Source: Pelecanus crispus
Lineage: Eukaryota > Chordata > Aves > Pelecaniformes > Pelecanidae
DNA length: 64,000 bases
Direction of reading: 5' to 3'
NCBI RefSeq assembly: GCF_030463565.1
Contig: NC_134676.1
Location: 31,869,228 to 31,933,227, forward strand
A program made the position numbers and the translations under genes. Shown here piece after piece: positions 20,985 to 34,000 of the stretch (its first letter is position 1; every line of letters starts with the position of its first letter). The notes under the pieces were generated by a model. That model was given only the letters and a program-made list of their open reading frames with translations, ran no database searches and was not told the DNA's origin.

Positions 20985-22500
20985 AGTTTGGGTCGGCTGG
21001 CCCTGCCGTGTCCCCTCCCAGCCTCTCGCCCAGCCTCGGCCTACTCGCTCGGGGACACACGGAGACAAACGGAGGAAGCCTTGGCGCTCTGCAAGCACTG
21101 TTCAGCAGCAGCTAAAACGCTGGCACGTTTTCAAAACGCTGTCTAGTCACAAATGCCAAACAGAGTGCCAGGTCACAGCCATGACCTCACACCATGCGGG
21201 GCCAGGCCTCTGTGAAGCCAAGGGTGGCCACCCTGCATGACGGCACTGTGGGCCACAACCTCCCGCCTGGAAGGAGCTCGCCGTGTCCTGGTGGCTGCGT
21301 GCCCGAGGCAGGCGTTCTCCTCCCAGCAGTGGGTTCGGGGCTCTCGCCCGAGAGGCCTCCCCTGGGCCGGCAACGCTCCCGTGGCGGAAGGAGGACACAG
21401 ACGCTTGCAGGGGAGCTGCATTTCTCCCCAAGATGAGGAGTGGAAAGGCTCCTGCAAGAGCACAAGGTGCTGCCCTGTCAAGGGGGAAAGCCAGCAGCAA
21501 GATGCACAGATGCGCATCTGCGCACAATGAGGTCGTCGAGAACACGTACGAGGGTTTGTTCCTCCTGGAGATGTCGGCTGGCAGGTGGGACCCACGGAGC
21601 CTAACGGGGGGCTGGGGGGACACGATGGAGAAGCCGGCGAGCGCTGTGGGCAGCGCCACAGTGCCAGGGCTCGGGGAACCCGCCGTGGGTGGGGAAGAGG
21701 CTCAGCTGAAAGCCCCTCTGAGCCCCCGGGCCAAACCCCGCGGTCCTGCTGCTCGGGGTCCCTCCGGGAGGCTCAGAAGTTCCCGCTGCTCTCCAGCACA
21801 AGCCCTTTATGGGCGCCTGGGGCAAGCGCCATGCGGGTGTGTCTGGGCAGCCTCTGGCAGAGCCGCGGCAGAGCTCAGCCCTCACCCCGCCGGGCCTGCC
21901 CAGCAAAGCGCTGCTGCGGCTGAAAGGTCCTGGTGGGTGTCCGCTGAGGGAGAGGAGCCTTGCGGGTGTTTGGGAGAGGTCTCTGGCCCTCGTTGCCGCA
22001 GAGGCCCTGGGAAGAGGTGGGGGCTTTGGAGGAGGGCAGCTGCTCCCCTCTCCCCAGAGAGCGCCAGGCCTGAGACGCCTGCCCAGGGGCAGGTGGGTTG
22101 TACGGGGGCCGGGGGGCAGTCGGGGTCAGAAGCGGCTGTGCCGCCCCGCTCTGCTGCTGCTTCTGCCCTGTGTGGCCATGGCCGGACGTCTCCTGGGAGG
22201 CTTGCCAAAGCCTGTCTTCTGGCCAGGGCCTTGGCGTGGAGGTGGTGCAAAACAGCGCTCCTTTTTTTTCCTCCCACAGGTGCACCCCCTGTCAGGAGGA
22301 CCAGGGCACCCGCCGGACAGGGCCAGCACGCTGCAGCTGCGGTGCGGGAGAAAACGAGCGTAAGTTGAGCGCTGCCTTTCACCCCGTGTTTGCACCAAGG
22401 CTGCCTGGCTCGGCCAGGACCCGCGGCCCTGCAGAACCAGCGCCACTGCCCCGCTGGAGGCCTGGGGCCACCTGCCCTACGCAACCGCGTGGAGCTGGCT
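20985..22500. other. GC- and CpG-rich block of unknown nature
   Basis: Base composition jumps sharply from AT-rich flanks to GC-rich with frequent CpG, then ends at a CR1 fragment. Long open frames occur on both strands (for example 361 codons on + ending 22366-22368, 255 codons on - ending 21882), which is what GC-rich DNA gives by chance. On the + strand there is a good acceptor (CTTTTTTTTCCTCCCACAG, ending 22279) and a consensus donor (AGC|GTAAGT, at 22359/22360) bracketing 80 bases. CAG|GTGGGT near 22091 is another donor-like site. It may be an unannotated GC-rich gene or lncRNA, a CpG-island promoter, or a duplicated fragment. No family recognised. Confidence 0.5.
22280..22359 (+). other. 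Candidate 80-bp exon, unproven
   Basis: It is bracketed by a T-rich polypyrimidine tract plus CAG on the left and GTAAGT on the right. It is open in two frames. One frame, CTPCQEDQGTRR...CSCGAGENE, is cysteine-rich but too short to assign. Splice-site quality is the only support. Confidence 0.3.
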
Positions 22501-22504
22501 ACAA

Positions 22505-22935
22505 TGTTCATGCACACTGCTGGCTCATATTCAGCCAGCTGTTGACCAACACACCCAGGTCCTTTTCTGCTGGGCAGCTTTCCAGCCACTCTTCCCCAAG
22601 CCCGTAGCGTTGCATGGGCTTGTTGTGACCCAAGTGCAAGACCCGACACTCAGCCTTGCTGAACCTCATGCAGTTGGCCTCGGCCCATCAATCCCGCCTG
22701 TCCAGATCCCTCCTTAGAGCCTTCCTGCCCTCAAGCAGATCAACACTCCCGCCCAGCTTGGTGTTGCCTGCAATGTTACCAAGGGTGCACTTGATCCCCT
22801 CATCCAGGTCTTTGATAAAGATATTAAACAGAACTGGACCCAAAACTGAGCCCTGGGGAACACCACTTGTGACCGGCCACCAACTGGATTTAACTCCATT
22901 CACCACAACTCTTTTGGCCCAACCATCTAGCCAGC
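22505..22935 (-). mobile_element. CR1 RT fragment, truncated at both ends
   Basis: On the minus strand it reads from [21 protein letters not shown] (motif B region) to about [10 protein letters not shown], with stops and frameshifts after the first 70 codons. The motif C region is degraded (IAGNTKL in place of the double Asp). It has no CR1 3' terminus and no 5' region, so it is a fragment rather than an independent insertion with natural ends. It abuts the GC-rich block. Confidence 0.85.
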
Positions 22936-24390
22936 TGCGTTCTTTTTTGGGTTTTTTTTTTGGGGGGGTGGGCAGGGAGGGGTATCAGAAAGAGAAATAT
23001 TTTGCCCTTTATCATTTTATCCTTTTCCTGCATAAAAAATAACTGTGTTCTCTTGCTGTGTTTTCCGAAGTCGGAAACTCTGCCCTGTTTTAATTGGTGT
23101 ACACAGTCTCAAACTGCTTGTTGGCACAGCTGGCTGAAGGGTTACACTGGGGAAACAATGGGACATTGTCAAACAGCTACAAAGTAGAGATCAGAAAAAC
23201 TTGCTGTCTCCCTAGGTGCTTGCACTATACTCATGGGAGCTCCCAGGCTGTTTCAACACCAGTACATTTCAGGGGGTGGAGTAACTTGCCTTTGCTAGAT
23301 GGCTGCAGCACTGCAGCACACTTGGGTAGTTTTGGGACCCTCTGATGTATCCAGGTGCAGACATCTTACATGACTGTGCATGGATGGTTTGTTCATGGTC
23401 AGAGAGCACTTACTTGTGTCACTGGCATGTAATTCGGTCACTGTGAATGTGGTGGTCAGGTATACGTACACAAATAAGATCAATAAGGGAATATGTCCCA
23501 TACTAATCGATTGAGGTGGTAAATTTGCCTTCCTGGACGCTGAGAAGTCTTAACTTCTGAAACTTCAAAATGCTTTTGCCCCAACAGGTCCCTCAGAGGG
23601 TAATGCAGACTGTTCCTCAACACCTCTTCCTTGAGGAGTTCCCCAGCAAGACTGTCAGCTGCATGCAGGACTTCCTGATAGAGCAGAAGGGGTGGACACG
23701 CTAAGCTGCCATAGAAAAGCTCTTTGCCAGTCCTGTATTGTGAAACCAAACTGTGTCTTGTTAAAGGATGGTGTGCTGGGAGCATTCTTCCTTCCCCAAA
23801 GGTACATGTAACATCCCGCACTCCTAGCGCAAATCAGACACAAAAAGAGCCTGTCTGAATATGAGGCAGAGAGTACCGATCAGTTGACCAGCTACCAGGA
23901 TTGACATCAGAGCATACTAGTCACTGTGGCAGCAGGCCCCTATTAAGCAGCATAATTCCTCCAATCAGTGAAAAATGCTTTCTGTTCGTACACCAAACAT
24001 TCAGTAAAAATCCAGTCACCACTTTAAAAATTACGGCTCGTGACTTCCTTATATCTTAACACTGGTCTATTACGAACTGTTCAGTATGAAAAAGACACAA
24101 GCATAATATACATATGTATAATATATATGAAAATGGTATGGTTTATAATCACCTGCAGTCATAATATACAGCCAATGTTTATATGTTCTTAGTACTCTGG
24201 TTTTAATTCATAGCACGCATGTAATCACCATTTGAAAAAAAGTAAATTAATTAAAATAACATTTAGACTACTGACAACAAATTGGGAATCCAGTGCTTAC
24301 TCACCTTGCTGGATACTAAATCTAGAAAGTGGCTGCTAACTTGATTCCCACTATCTGGCATTACTTTCCTGATACAGTCTCACTTACAGT

Positions 24391-24434
24391 GTTCGTCTCC
24401 TACATGGCAGATGTTCGTCTCCTACATGGCAGAT
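24391..24434. repeat. Perfect 22-bp tandem duplication
   Basis: Two identical 22-bp units, 24391-24412 and 24413-24434, each beginning GTTCGTCTCCTACATGG. A single recent slippage or repair duplication in unique DNA. Confidence 0.95.
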
Positions 24435-25661
24435 GTTCTAGACAGTAGACTGGAAGGTAAAGCAACTGCATGCTTCAGGGCAGGCGAGAGTTCACAGGGA
24501 TGGGAAGCAAGTAACGCTTGTTCATTTCCATGATGTTTCTGGTACTGTCCATTGCTAGAGACAGGGTACAAGCCTAAATGGACCTCAGCTCTAACCCAGA
24601 ATGGGAATTCCTGTGTCTTAACCGCTGACAGGCTGATGCACGGGAGGATTCATTTCTACCTGAGGAATGAGAGGACACACAGCAAGACAAATCGCTAAAT
24701 CAAGACCAGGGAGGACATCACTGTAATGGTGAATTTACAAGAATAAGGAAAGCAACATCAGCCTTCATGAATGCGGGTGGGCTGCCATACTACCTGGGAA
24801 CAGAACATCTGTTTTTCCAAATACAAAATCCCTTACTAAATCTTGATGAGGGGACAGCTTCTGAGTAAAGACGAAAACAATATGTGCAAGCATCAACTTT
24901 TTATGCAGGGTAAGAGAGAAACATAATTTGTATCTTTTGAGACACAGCCACAGCTAACCAGTGTCTTAAAAGTTCAGCAGGAAACCCAAAATGGGGAATC
25001 ATTAGTTATACACATTAGATGTGCATTCTTGCTTCAAGGAGGTCAATGGGAATTTTTCTGTGTGATGAAAATTTTTGATTTTATTGCATTTAATGGCTGA
25101 AAGAAAAAATGTTCATTTAATTTACTCATTCTCCATACAAAAGATATCAGAAGCACAGCAGCCCAGATTCTCAGCTAGATCAGAAAAAAACACAGTGCAG
25201 ACCCTGAGAGTACAAGCAATCTCTGTGGTCAGCTAATAGCAGACCACTCTGAACCAAGGCAGTGGTGTATGCAAATTTTGACAGAAGCCAGCAAGCACAA
25301 AAGTTCAACAGAAAGCAGTAACTGTCCCTCCCATGCCCCACCCCCTCCTCACCCCCCCCAAGCAGCATGGAGATTAGTATGCAATCTGCTAACTCTCTCT
25401 CATGACAGGTGATCTCTGCCCATTGGGAAGTCCTCTCTTGGCTGAGCTCAAGGTCAGTGTGTGCTTTGCAGACAGAATAATTGGCCACACCAGATTTCTC
25501 TTCTGATGCTGTTGTAGCTTTCATTAAATAAACTGATAGCTAAATACCATGTTTATGATATTTGCCTAGCCTATGACTGTGCACTTAGCATCACTGGAGA
25601 TTTTTTACCAACAGCTTAGATAGACATGCCAATAATGATGGCAGCCATAACTAGAAAAGGG

Positions 25662-25719
25662 AAATGGACTAAATGATTTCTTAAGGTCCCTTCTACCCCT
25701 AATTTATCTTATTCTGTGA
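25662..25719 (+). mobile_element. Decayed CR1 3' tail
   Basis: The pattern GGACTAAATGATTTC, AAGGTCCCTTCTACC and TTATTCTGTGA follows the typical CR1 3' end with many substitutions. An ancient copy with only the last about 60 bp visible. Confidence 0.65.
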
Positions 25720-26749
25720 ACTTCTTGAAACCACTCAACTGTGTTCCCACTGAAGTTTTATTTTTTGTGCTCTAGTGCCCTGAGAATAACACATACATTC
25801 TAATTTTAACTTCATTGGGCCAATTTGTTCGAAGTTGCATTCTGTTTTCGGCACCCTGTAGTAAATGAATGCACTTTTAGGCTTTGAGCGTGTAGGGAAT
25901 TTGGAATGTGCCACATAAACAACTTGATCAACACAATTTGTTACCTCAGTATTTACTATTGTTCAGTGAGTAGGAGACAGAGATTCTGGTTTCAGATGTA
26001 TACTCACAATCCTCAGGACACTGGGATTACAGCAGAGGAGAATGTGACTGCTGGGGAACATGTGCCTTGGAACTTCTACTGTATTTCTGTATGCGGTAAC
26101 AGGGAGGATGCCATGAAACAAATGTTTGTTCTGGACCGAGCTGAGCATTAAGTAAAATTCTGCCTCTTCAAAAATATCAAAATTAGCTTCTGTCAAGAAT
26201 CAAAATGAAAATGTGAAGTAGCTAGTTCCTTGCATAGCAGAACACTGTAGGTGTGATTCAGAAACTACAGGTCATTTATGTTTTACAGCAGATCCCTCCA
26301 GAGAAGTATTTGTGTCAGATCAGCCCTGTATCCCAGGTGCTTCTGGTATTTAAGCTTGTCTCCATAGACAGGGATGTCTGCTTGGACTCCAGCTTCTGTC
26401 CCACAGCTTGCGGCAGCCTCTGAGCCAGGGAGGCATTGCTTCAGCCTGTGAGCAGGCAGCAGACCAAGCTGTGCTGCGGGACACGCAGGCCAGCCAGAGA
26501 GCTTGGCACGTACAAGGGATGAGAGCTGTTAGGACTCTCAACTCCAGTTCCCTTCAGACAACGCATCAAAATAGGGACATTCAGGTTAATGTCGGATCGA
26601 CATGAGAAAAAATATTTTCTTACTTCTCTTTTAATTTAGAATTCATTGATCAGTATTTTGGGGGGCAAAATTAACACTTGGAAACACTTTCACTTTGTAG
26701 AAACTGTAATGATAATAAAAGCATTCTGAAGGAAAACACCTTGAGAGCT

Positions 26750-27338
26750 TGTCGTGGTTTAACCCCAGCCAGCAACTAAGCACCACGCAGCCGCTCACTC
26801 ACTCCCCCTATCCCGATGGGATGGGGGAGAGAATCGGAAGAGTAAGAGTGAGAAGCACTCCTGAGTTGAGATAAGAGCAGTTTAATAATTGAAATAAAAC
26901 AAAGTAAAAGAGTAGTAGTAGTAGTAGTAGCAGTAGTAGTAATAACAATATAATAATAATAGTAATAATAATACACAAAGCAAGTGATGCACAATGCAAT
27001 TGCTCACCACCCACCAACTGATACTCAGACAGTTCCCGAGCAGCGATCGCTGCCCCCTGGCCAACCCCCCCCAGTTTCTATACTGAGCATGACGTCATAT
27101 GGTATGGAATAGCCGTTTGGTCAGTTCGTGTCAACTATTCTGGCTGTGCCCCGTCCCAGTTTCTTGTGCACCTGGCAGAGCATGGGAAGCTGAAAAGTCC
27201 TTGACTAGCACAAGCAGTACTTGGCAACAACTGAAACATCAGCGTGTTATCCACATTCTTCTCACACTAAATCCAAACCACAGCACTATGCCAGCTACTA
27301 GGAAGAAAATTAACTCTATCCCAGCCGAAACCAGGACA
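26750..27338 (-). mobile_element. Solo LTR, minus orientation, with 5-bp target duplication
   Basis: The 589-bp element reads TGTCGTGGTTTAACC on + (the reverse complement of the LTR 3' end) and finishes CCAGCCGAAACCAGGACA (the complement of the LTR start). It is flanked by perfect GAGCT repeats at 26745-26749 and 27339-27343. It contains a TAG/TAA-type microsatellite (complement of the TTA tract) and TTTAAT (complement of ATTAAA) near 26880. Same family as the provirus at 7.5-13.8 kb, with no internal sequence. It lies antisense to SLC1A1. Confidence 0.95.
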
Positions 27339-30300
27339 GAGCTCTATTTCCAGACCTGAGTGTCTTTCCATTTACAGAGGCATGTTAGACGTTGACTTCA
27401 GGCAAAACCAACAAAACAATCCTTAAAGGAAGAAAACAGGGACTTGAAAGTTTTCATGCCTGTTTTAAGTTGTTCTGTGGCTTAAAAAGCTGAACATTCA
27501 AAAAACCCCACATTTTCAAGGATCTGCTAGTTTTGATGGAATTGAACTATCAAAATGGCACCTCCCATTGTATTTTGTTTGCATGTCTGAGTGTGCTGGA
27601 GCTAAATGGTTCTAAGTTGTATGATACTATTCAGAAAAGCAGAGCTGTAAGCTGGGATACTTCTGTTCTTCTTAAGAATGAGCAACACATTCCTATAAAA
27701 AAATGTTGCTGCATCAGTATCACAAACTGAAACAAAAATAGACTTCAGTGGGACAGAGCTAAATCTGGAGGTAAAAAAGGTATGGTTTATAATCACCTGC
27801 AGTCAAGAGAATAGTTCACAGTTGTATCTCATCTGTTAACTGCCAGATAATTGACAATATTTTTCCAGATCCAAAAATTTGGGTTCTGTGACCTTTATGT
27901 CTTTGGAGAAATTTACAGGCTGGTTATGACACACTTTGTCAATCCTTCATACATTCAAAACAAAGAGCCAGCAATGTGGTCCTGGAGCAAGGAGAAAATA
28001 AATACCTTTCCTCCTTGTCCTCTTCCCTACATTCAAGGAGCACTAAAAGACCTTGAGCCCTGAATCATTTTGTCAGCCATGTTAACAGCAAAGGTTTTTC
28101 TCCCCTCAGACTGGGTATAATTGGAGAAGTCTAAGTCTCCCACCGCAGACAAGCGCATGCTGATGTTTACAACATGATCTAAGCACAGGATGTATTTGCT
28201 GCTGCCGAGCATACACATCTCAGGAGATTGAACTTATTAGGCAAACACTTTTGCATGCTCTTCTTCACTGAGGAAGGGTAAGTTGATTATTATCTAGAAA
28301 ATTTTTCATTATTTTGACCTGGAATTTATAACTTTTGAAACAATTTACATTTAAATGAAGGGCTAAATATTTGCAAAATAGTTTCTTCCCATATAGATAA
28401 CCACCTTAAAATGATGAATTAGACTTCAAAGAGCTCTTGCTGGTCCTATATTCACTGTGTGGAATTTTATTTAATGGAAACTGCATAGGATTTCTGAATT
28501 GTTTTCCCTGGCAAGTCAGCCAAAAAAACTTTCTGCATGATACATTAAAGAAGCAGTAAAGATGAAGATAAATATATCCTTGGAAGAGGGGAGCCATAAG
28601 TGGAAAACTTCCTTTCCAAGACTTGTGGTTTCCATACTGAAAATACTGGCTCTCAGTGTTATGCATTCAATTTGTTCTCAGAATACCTGAGCCAGAACAG
28701 GCAGGAGAATATTTTTGTCACTACTGAATTGAGCACTGCTACCCTTTGCTTCTTTTTTCCTTCTGCTGAAGCAGAGACATTTAAAATGCAGAGCCTCACT
28801 CACTAGTTCTCATTCAGCTGATTTGGTAACAGAAGGCACAAGATGCAATGCAGGAGGTGGCAGACAAAGAATATCTACCCAGGTCTGGTTTTCCACAGTA
28901 AAGGTAAGATAACTTGGCTGTGCATTATTTTCCCTTCCTGCTCTTTCCTCTTCAACATCTTCCTGAAGTGATCTTATTACAAATACAAGATTGAAAACCC
29001 CTCCCACTCCATAAGTTCTCATCCAGCTGGGTTAAGGGGGATCAGGAAATCCAGCTAGGGCACTAATACCTCCCTCGTTACATAAATTAAATTACAGCCT
29101 TCAGACAAAGCAGCATGTTGCAAGATGATACCTCCTTCTAAATGTTCCAGTGCAGAACAAGCCTGCCGCCACCCCTAAGTCATTATTGGTAAAAGGCAGG
29201 TAACATGGCAAGTAACAGCTAAACTTCCTTGAGACAGTATCTAAGTATTCTCCTACAAGTGAAAGAACCACAGTTCTGTCTTGACCTTATGGGATCCACA
29301 CAAAGGCAGCTGAAGGATGCAGAAAGGATGCTGTAGACTCTCCTTTGCTTCCACACTACACACCTGCCTGTGGCTTAGAAACAAATAGACTGAAGTTTAC
29401 CAAGTACTGACCTTTTCTCCTGCTTTCCCATCCATGGAATTTTGATCAGTGTGTATAAATATCAGAAAAGCTTACCTCAAATAAATGGCCCTATATTTGC
29501 AAAAGCAATATTAATTTATGTCAGCCTGAGCCAAAGTCAGCCATGCACACCACTCTCTGGTACAGTGTTTTCTTACTAGATTAAGAGTAATTGGTGTAGA
29601 GGACTGAGCAGAGGCCACTGCAGTGCCAGGGGAAAAAACAGATGTGCAACCTCTAACCTTCAGAAATGCCTTAGTAAGGTCCAAAGCATCTGTCTCCAGC
29701 TTTCTTTAAGCAGCTTTGGCCCAGTATTATTTTCTGTCAAATCATTAGCTCTTTTAAACAACACAGATCTCACCTGCTACTCCTTGCATGTAAAGCACTT
29801 TACAGCCAAGCTAGTAAGTTCATTCTTGCCACAAGCTTGTTTCATAAAATATATTTTTTAAATGCTGTAAAGACATTAAGAGAAATAATAGTGGCCAAAA
29901 CTATATGCTGGGGACTGGTACACTTGCTAAATTAGCATGCCTTTTCCTATTCTCATACCTGAATTTCAGCTTTTCTAGTTTTATTTAATGACTCAAGCTG
30001 AAACTGTATATACCAGCTGTCTGTCAAGGACTGATAATTTCTCTTAATTTTAATGACAAAATTTTGTCGGAACTGTTCTGTTCTTTCTAAGAACAGGATT
30101 AGAGAATACATTGTTTTGCTGAAGTTAAAAAATGCTGGCAACACATCCATGAGGAACTTTCAAGTCTCCCTGAAACTGGTTAGAAACTTAGTAAGTTGTT
30201 GGTAGAGGGGCATCAGAAGAGTGGGCAGATCACAGAACAGCTGTCAGTCTGTTTCTCAGTCTTGATGGCATTGGCCTTGATGCATCTTGGTGAGGCAAGA

Positions 30301-31033
30301 GCTTCTCACATCTGATGATAAAGAGCCTAACCAAGCTATAGGCACAGAGATTAGACTGGTACTCCAGTAAGGCAAGTAACCTTGCCCACTACCACCACTC
30401 TCAAGAGGTTCCTCTTCCATGCTGAGAGACAAGTAATACTCTCTTTTACAGCAGATAGAAGATGGCCAACAAAAAGAACAGGAAATAAATCCAGCTGATA
30501 AAACTAAAGCCTTTCTTAACACTTACCAGTGCTTCCATGATACTTCTTCTGCCCTTTATGATTCATAAATGCAAATTCAGAAAAAGCAAGAGGTGGCTAT
30601 CGGTTTGGAGCAGGCCAGTGCTTGCAATGCAGATCTGAATGTTTGACGGGAAATGCTGTACAGAGATAGCATCACATTATTACCTGTGCCTTTTCGGGTC
30701 TGTTTATTTCTGTGAAATCAATGCTCTGATCCTGTGTAAGAAAATATCACGTCATTGTAATTAAAAACTATGTAACAATATATATGTAGAAAATAAAGGA
30801 CTCAAAGTCCAGTGGAAACTAATCCTGGAAGCTACTGGCTTTTGAAGATTCATTATGCAACTCTAATAAAGCTCTTGTCAGGTTTGATTACATAGCTGTA
30901 ATTGACAATTTTGTAAGTACAGCATTTACTACATTTGAAGATACATATGTATAAACTGTTTTATTGTAGTAATTGAATCTGTAGAAACTAGGATTTTTCT
31001 TGTTAGTGATAAGTGGATACACACATACACACA

Positions 31034-31067
31034 CTTCCTTCATTAGCCCACTTCCTTCATTAGCCCA
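31034..31067. repeat. Perfect 17-bp tandem duplication
   Basis: Units CTTCCTTCATTAGCCCA at 31034-31050 and 31051-31067, just after a short CA-rich tract. Confidence 0.93.
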
Positions 31068-34000
31068 CTTAAACACTTCAACAGCAATAAAAACAGATCT
31101 TTGTCCCAGGTCCACCCTTGAAATCCACATGCTTTGTGACACAATGGTCTTTCAATTAATTGTCATTCACTTGCCTTACCTACTTAGAGCCTGGATTCAT
31201 CCCTGGATAAGCTTGTGGCACTTCATCTTGTTTGTTAGGAATCTGCTCCACAATAACCAGGTGTTTAATGGTGTCCTACAATAGGATTTTAATTCAGGGA
31301 TTTCTGACTGCATCCTAATTACATGCTAAACACTGTCTACAATTACAGCTTTGTTTCCATAGCACAAAAATAGACACGTGTCTGTGAAGTCAATTCCTTA
31401 CTAGATAACAGCATTCATAAAAAAGTTAGATTGTAATTCACTCACAGTTAATCAAGAGTTTATACATTTTGATGCCTTCTGTTGCATCTGCCTAGCAATA
31501 TGTTTTGGTATTATTTAATAACCAATTTACTGTGTCCTTCATGTGTCTATTTTAAAATCCCTCATTCTTTTCCTTTATGTAGTTACACTTTGCTTTATTA
31601 CTTGTTTCCAGCATAAGCAAAGCAATTTAGAGCACTGCTGATATCGTCAAGCAAACAGTTCCTTTTCTCCACAAGCATTTGATGTAGTCAGAAAATGGCA
31701 TAGATTACAGTTCATTTATATTACTAGAAAGCATGAAGAAAACTCTGTCAAAAGCTTCTTTAATGATTGTTCCCTTCTCTTTCCCTTCCACCATCTCTAC
31801 CAAATAACATTTTCCAGTTGCTTTCACATCTGTCAATGTGGTTCTGTATTCAATGCCCAAGAGCTAACAGAATACACACTGAATAGAGACAACTCTTAAT
31901 CATAACCTACCTTTCATTATAGCTCTTTCACACTTATTTTGAGAGCATCTGTTGATTTCTCTAACCAATGAATAGCAAGTCTTTGATATTTTTGGAAAGA
32001 AATATAACCAGTTATTGAAAATGTACTCAGGAATTCGTAATACCCTTTTTCTTGTCTACTTGGATCTCAGCAAAGATATAGCAATATAAAAAATGTAGAT
32101 GTGGAGTGTTTTGGCTAAGCCACGAGATGGAGCCGGTGAGTAGGCTGACCAAAAAAAATCCTTTTCACTGCTTCTGTAAGGCTGTGCTTGCTTATGCTGC
32201 TTGCACACACACACAAAAGCAGCCCTTTTTCAGGAAAATTGCCTAGAATTCCATGGAAATTTGAAGAGCAATGACTGCCTCCCTGGTCACAACCTCCACC
32301 TTACACTAAGCATATGGATCACGCTCTCTGAGCACACCTTCAGGATCAGAAGCTCTTTCTGAACACAGCTTTGGGGAAAAACGTAGTTTAAGGCAGCATA
32401 GGATAACTTTCACTTAACTTGGAAAATTACCAGCTTGGACTGAACCTGATGTTTTCTCACTGTGTGGAGGAATGTGGGAAGGAAATCCTGGATGACACAG
32501 AGAGCATCATTTTTTCTTAATTGTGCACTATGTATTTCTACAAAGAGATCTATTTCTGATGTCTGGCAACATTCCCATATATGGAAAATACAGATGTATG
32601 TTTCTTATGGATGGTATACAGAAGATGGTGCAATGAGGACAATTGAAATATATACAGATTACAGATACAGTAATGACTTTGCAGTTAATGTCAGCCTGAT
32701 TGCCAAGGTCTTGTAAGAAGATTGACTGTTCAGATATATCTGACAACAGTAGCATGACTGACTCATTAGTCACAACAGCATTCCCTCTCAGTCATCCTCC
32801 TCTTTCAAGTCTGGAGCACGTAGAGAGGATACCAGGTCTTCAACCAAAATCAGATGCCATTTTCATGTACTTTGTAACTGAACGCACAGATAATTCACAA
32901 TCAGATTCTCTCTTTTTCCAAAACAATGTAGATCATAAATAAATAAAAAGAGGCAAGAAAGCATCATTCTGTGAAAATAAACTCTTATGTAATTCAGTTT
33001 CTCTGTAACATTCCTACCTTGCCAAATGCAAGCTGCCCAATATCACCTTAAGTAAATTTAGACATGGTTTATAATACAGAGAAATAGCAGAGATCCTTCT
33101 TGAGTCTCCCTGAATAAAGAATTTTACACTATAGGCACTGAAGGCTTTCTAGGCCTTCGAAACATAAATCTCTCAATCAGGCACATAAAGAGATCAGAAT
33201 AATAGTAACAGTAGAGCACAATCCAGCTTGCTGAAGTCACAGACTTCAAAGGGTCCATGGCAAAACTAACAGTAGGACTGCATTGTCTCAAAGACATTCA
33301 GAAGAGAATATCTCCTTCTTACCTTTTTTTAAGTAAAATGCCTCTGCAATTATTTCTTAGGACACCATTAGTATTGTGATTGCTTGTGTAAGCTCTGTTG
33401 TGATGCAGCGAGGTGAAACAAGTGCTTGATGGTACAAGGACACTTTCACTGAGCACGAAGAGAGAGTGAGACAGACAAATCCATCAAGCTTAGCCTGCAG
33501 ATCCAAGTGCACAAAGCAAAGCATGCTGAAAACCTACCACACGTGCAAATAAAAACAACAAATGAAAGCACAATGGATATACATGGTGGGATAAAATGGG
33601 GAAAATACAGCATTAAAGATCATCCTTACTGCTCTCAGGAAGGAGTCAAGACATAATGATCAGACTAGCATTATCAAAGCAAGAAGTGATGTGGTGCATC
33701 CAGTTGGAGATTTTGAAGCCTAGGTTTCAAAGTACTGAAGATGAGCAAGTTAAAGGCAGGCACAGCATGACAAAAACAAGCCAATCTTATCTACTGCTGA
33801 GGACACAAAATGTAAGCAATTTTGAACTATTTCCAGTTGATTCCCTATTTTCCAACAGCTTAAAATTCCAATTAACTGAATTTTTAGAGTCCCACTCAGC
33901 AACAAGGAACCTATTAAATTATAGAGAGTAACATATGCAAATGGAAGCAGTCACCTTATTTTAGCATGACAGCTCATAAGAAAAATGAAAACACAAATCC

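Larger units (their letters stand above)
22936..26744. other. Noncoding DNA, CR1 scrap, small duplications
   Basis: No gene recognised. Contents include a T/G homopolymer tract near 22946-22980; an uninterrupted 113-codon minus-strand stretch at 23480-23821 without recognisable family; a 22-bp tandem duplication at 24391-24434; one copy of a dispersed 27-mer at 24135-24161; and a decayed CR1 3' tail at about 25662-25719. Confidence 0.55.

Noticed and set aside
21283..22368. 361-codon plus-strand frame in the GC-rich block
   Set aside because: Competing frames of 255 and 170 codons lie on the opposite strand and the composition is Ala/Arg/Gly/Pro-rich without family resemblance. Kept only as an unexplained GC block, not a gene.
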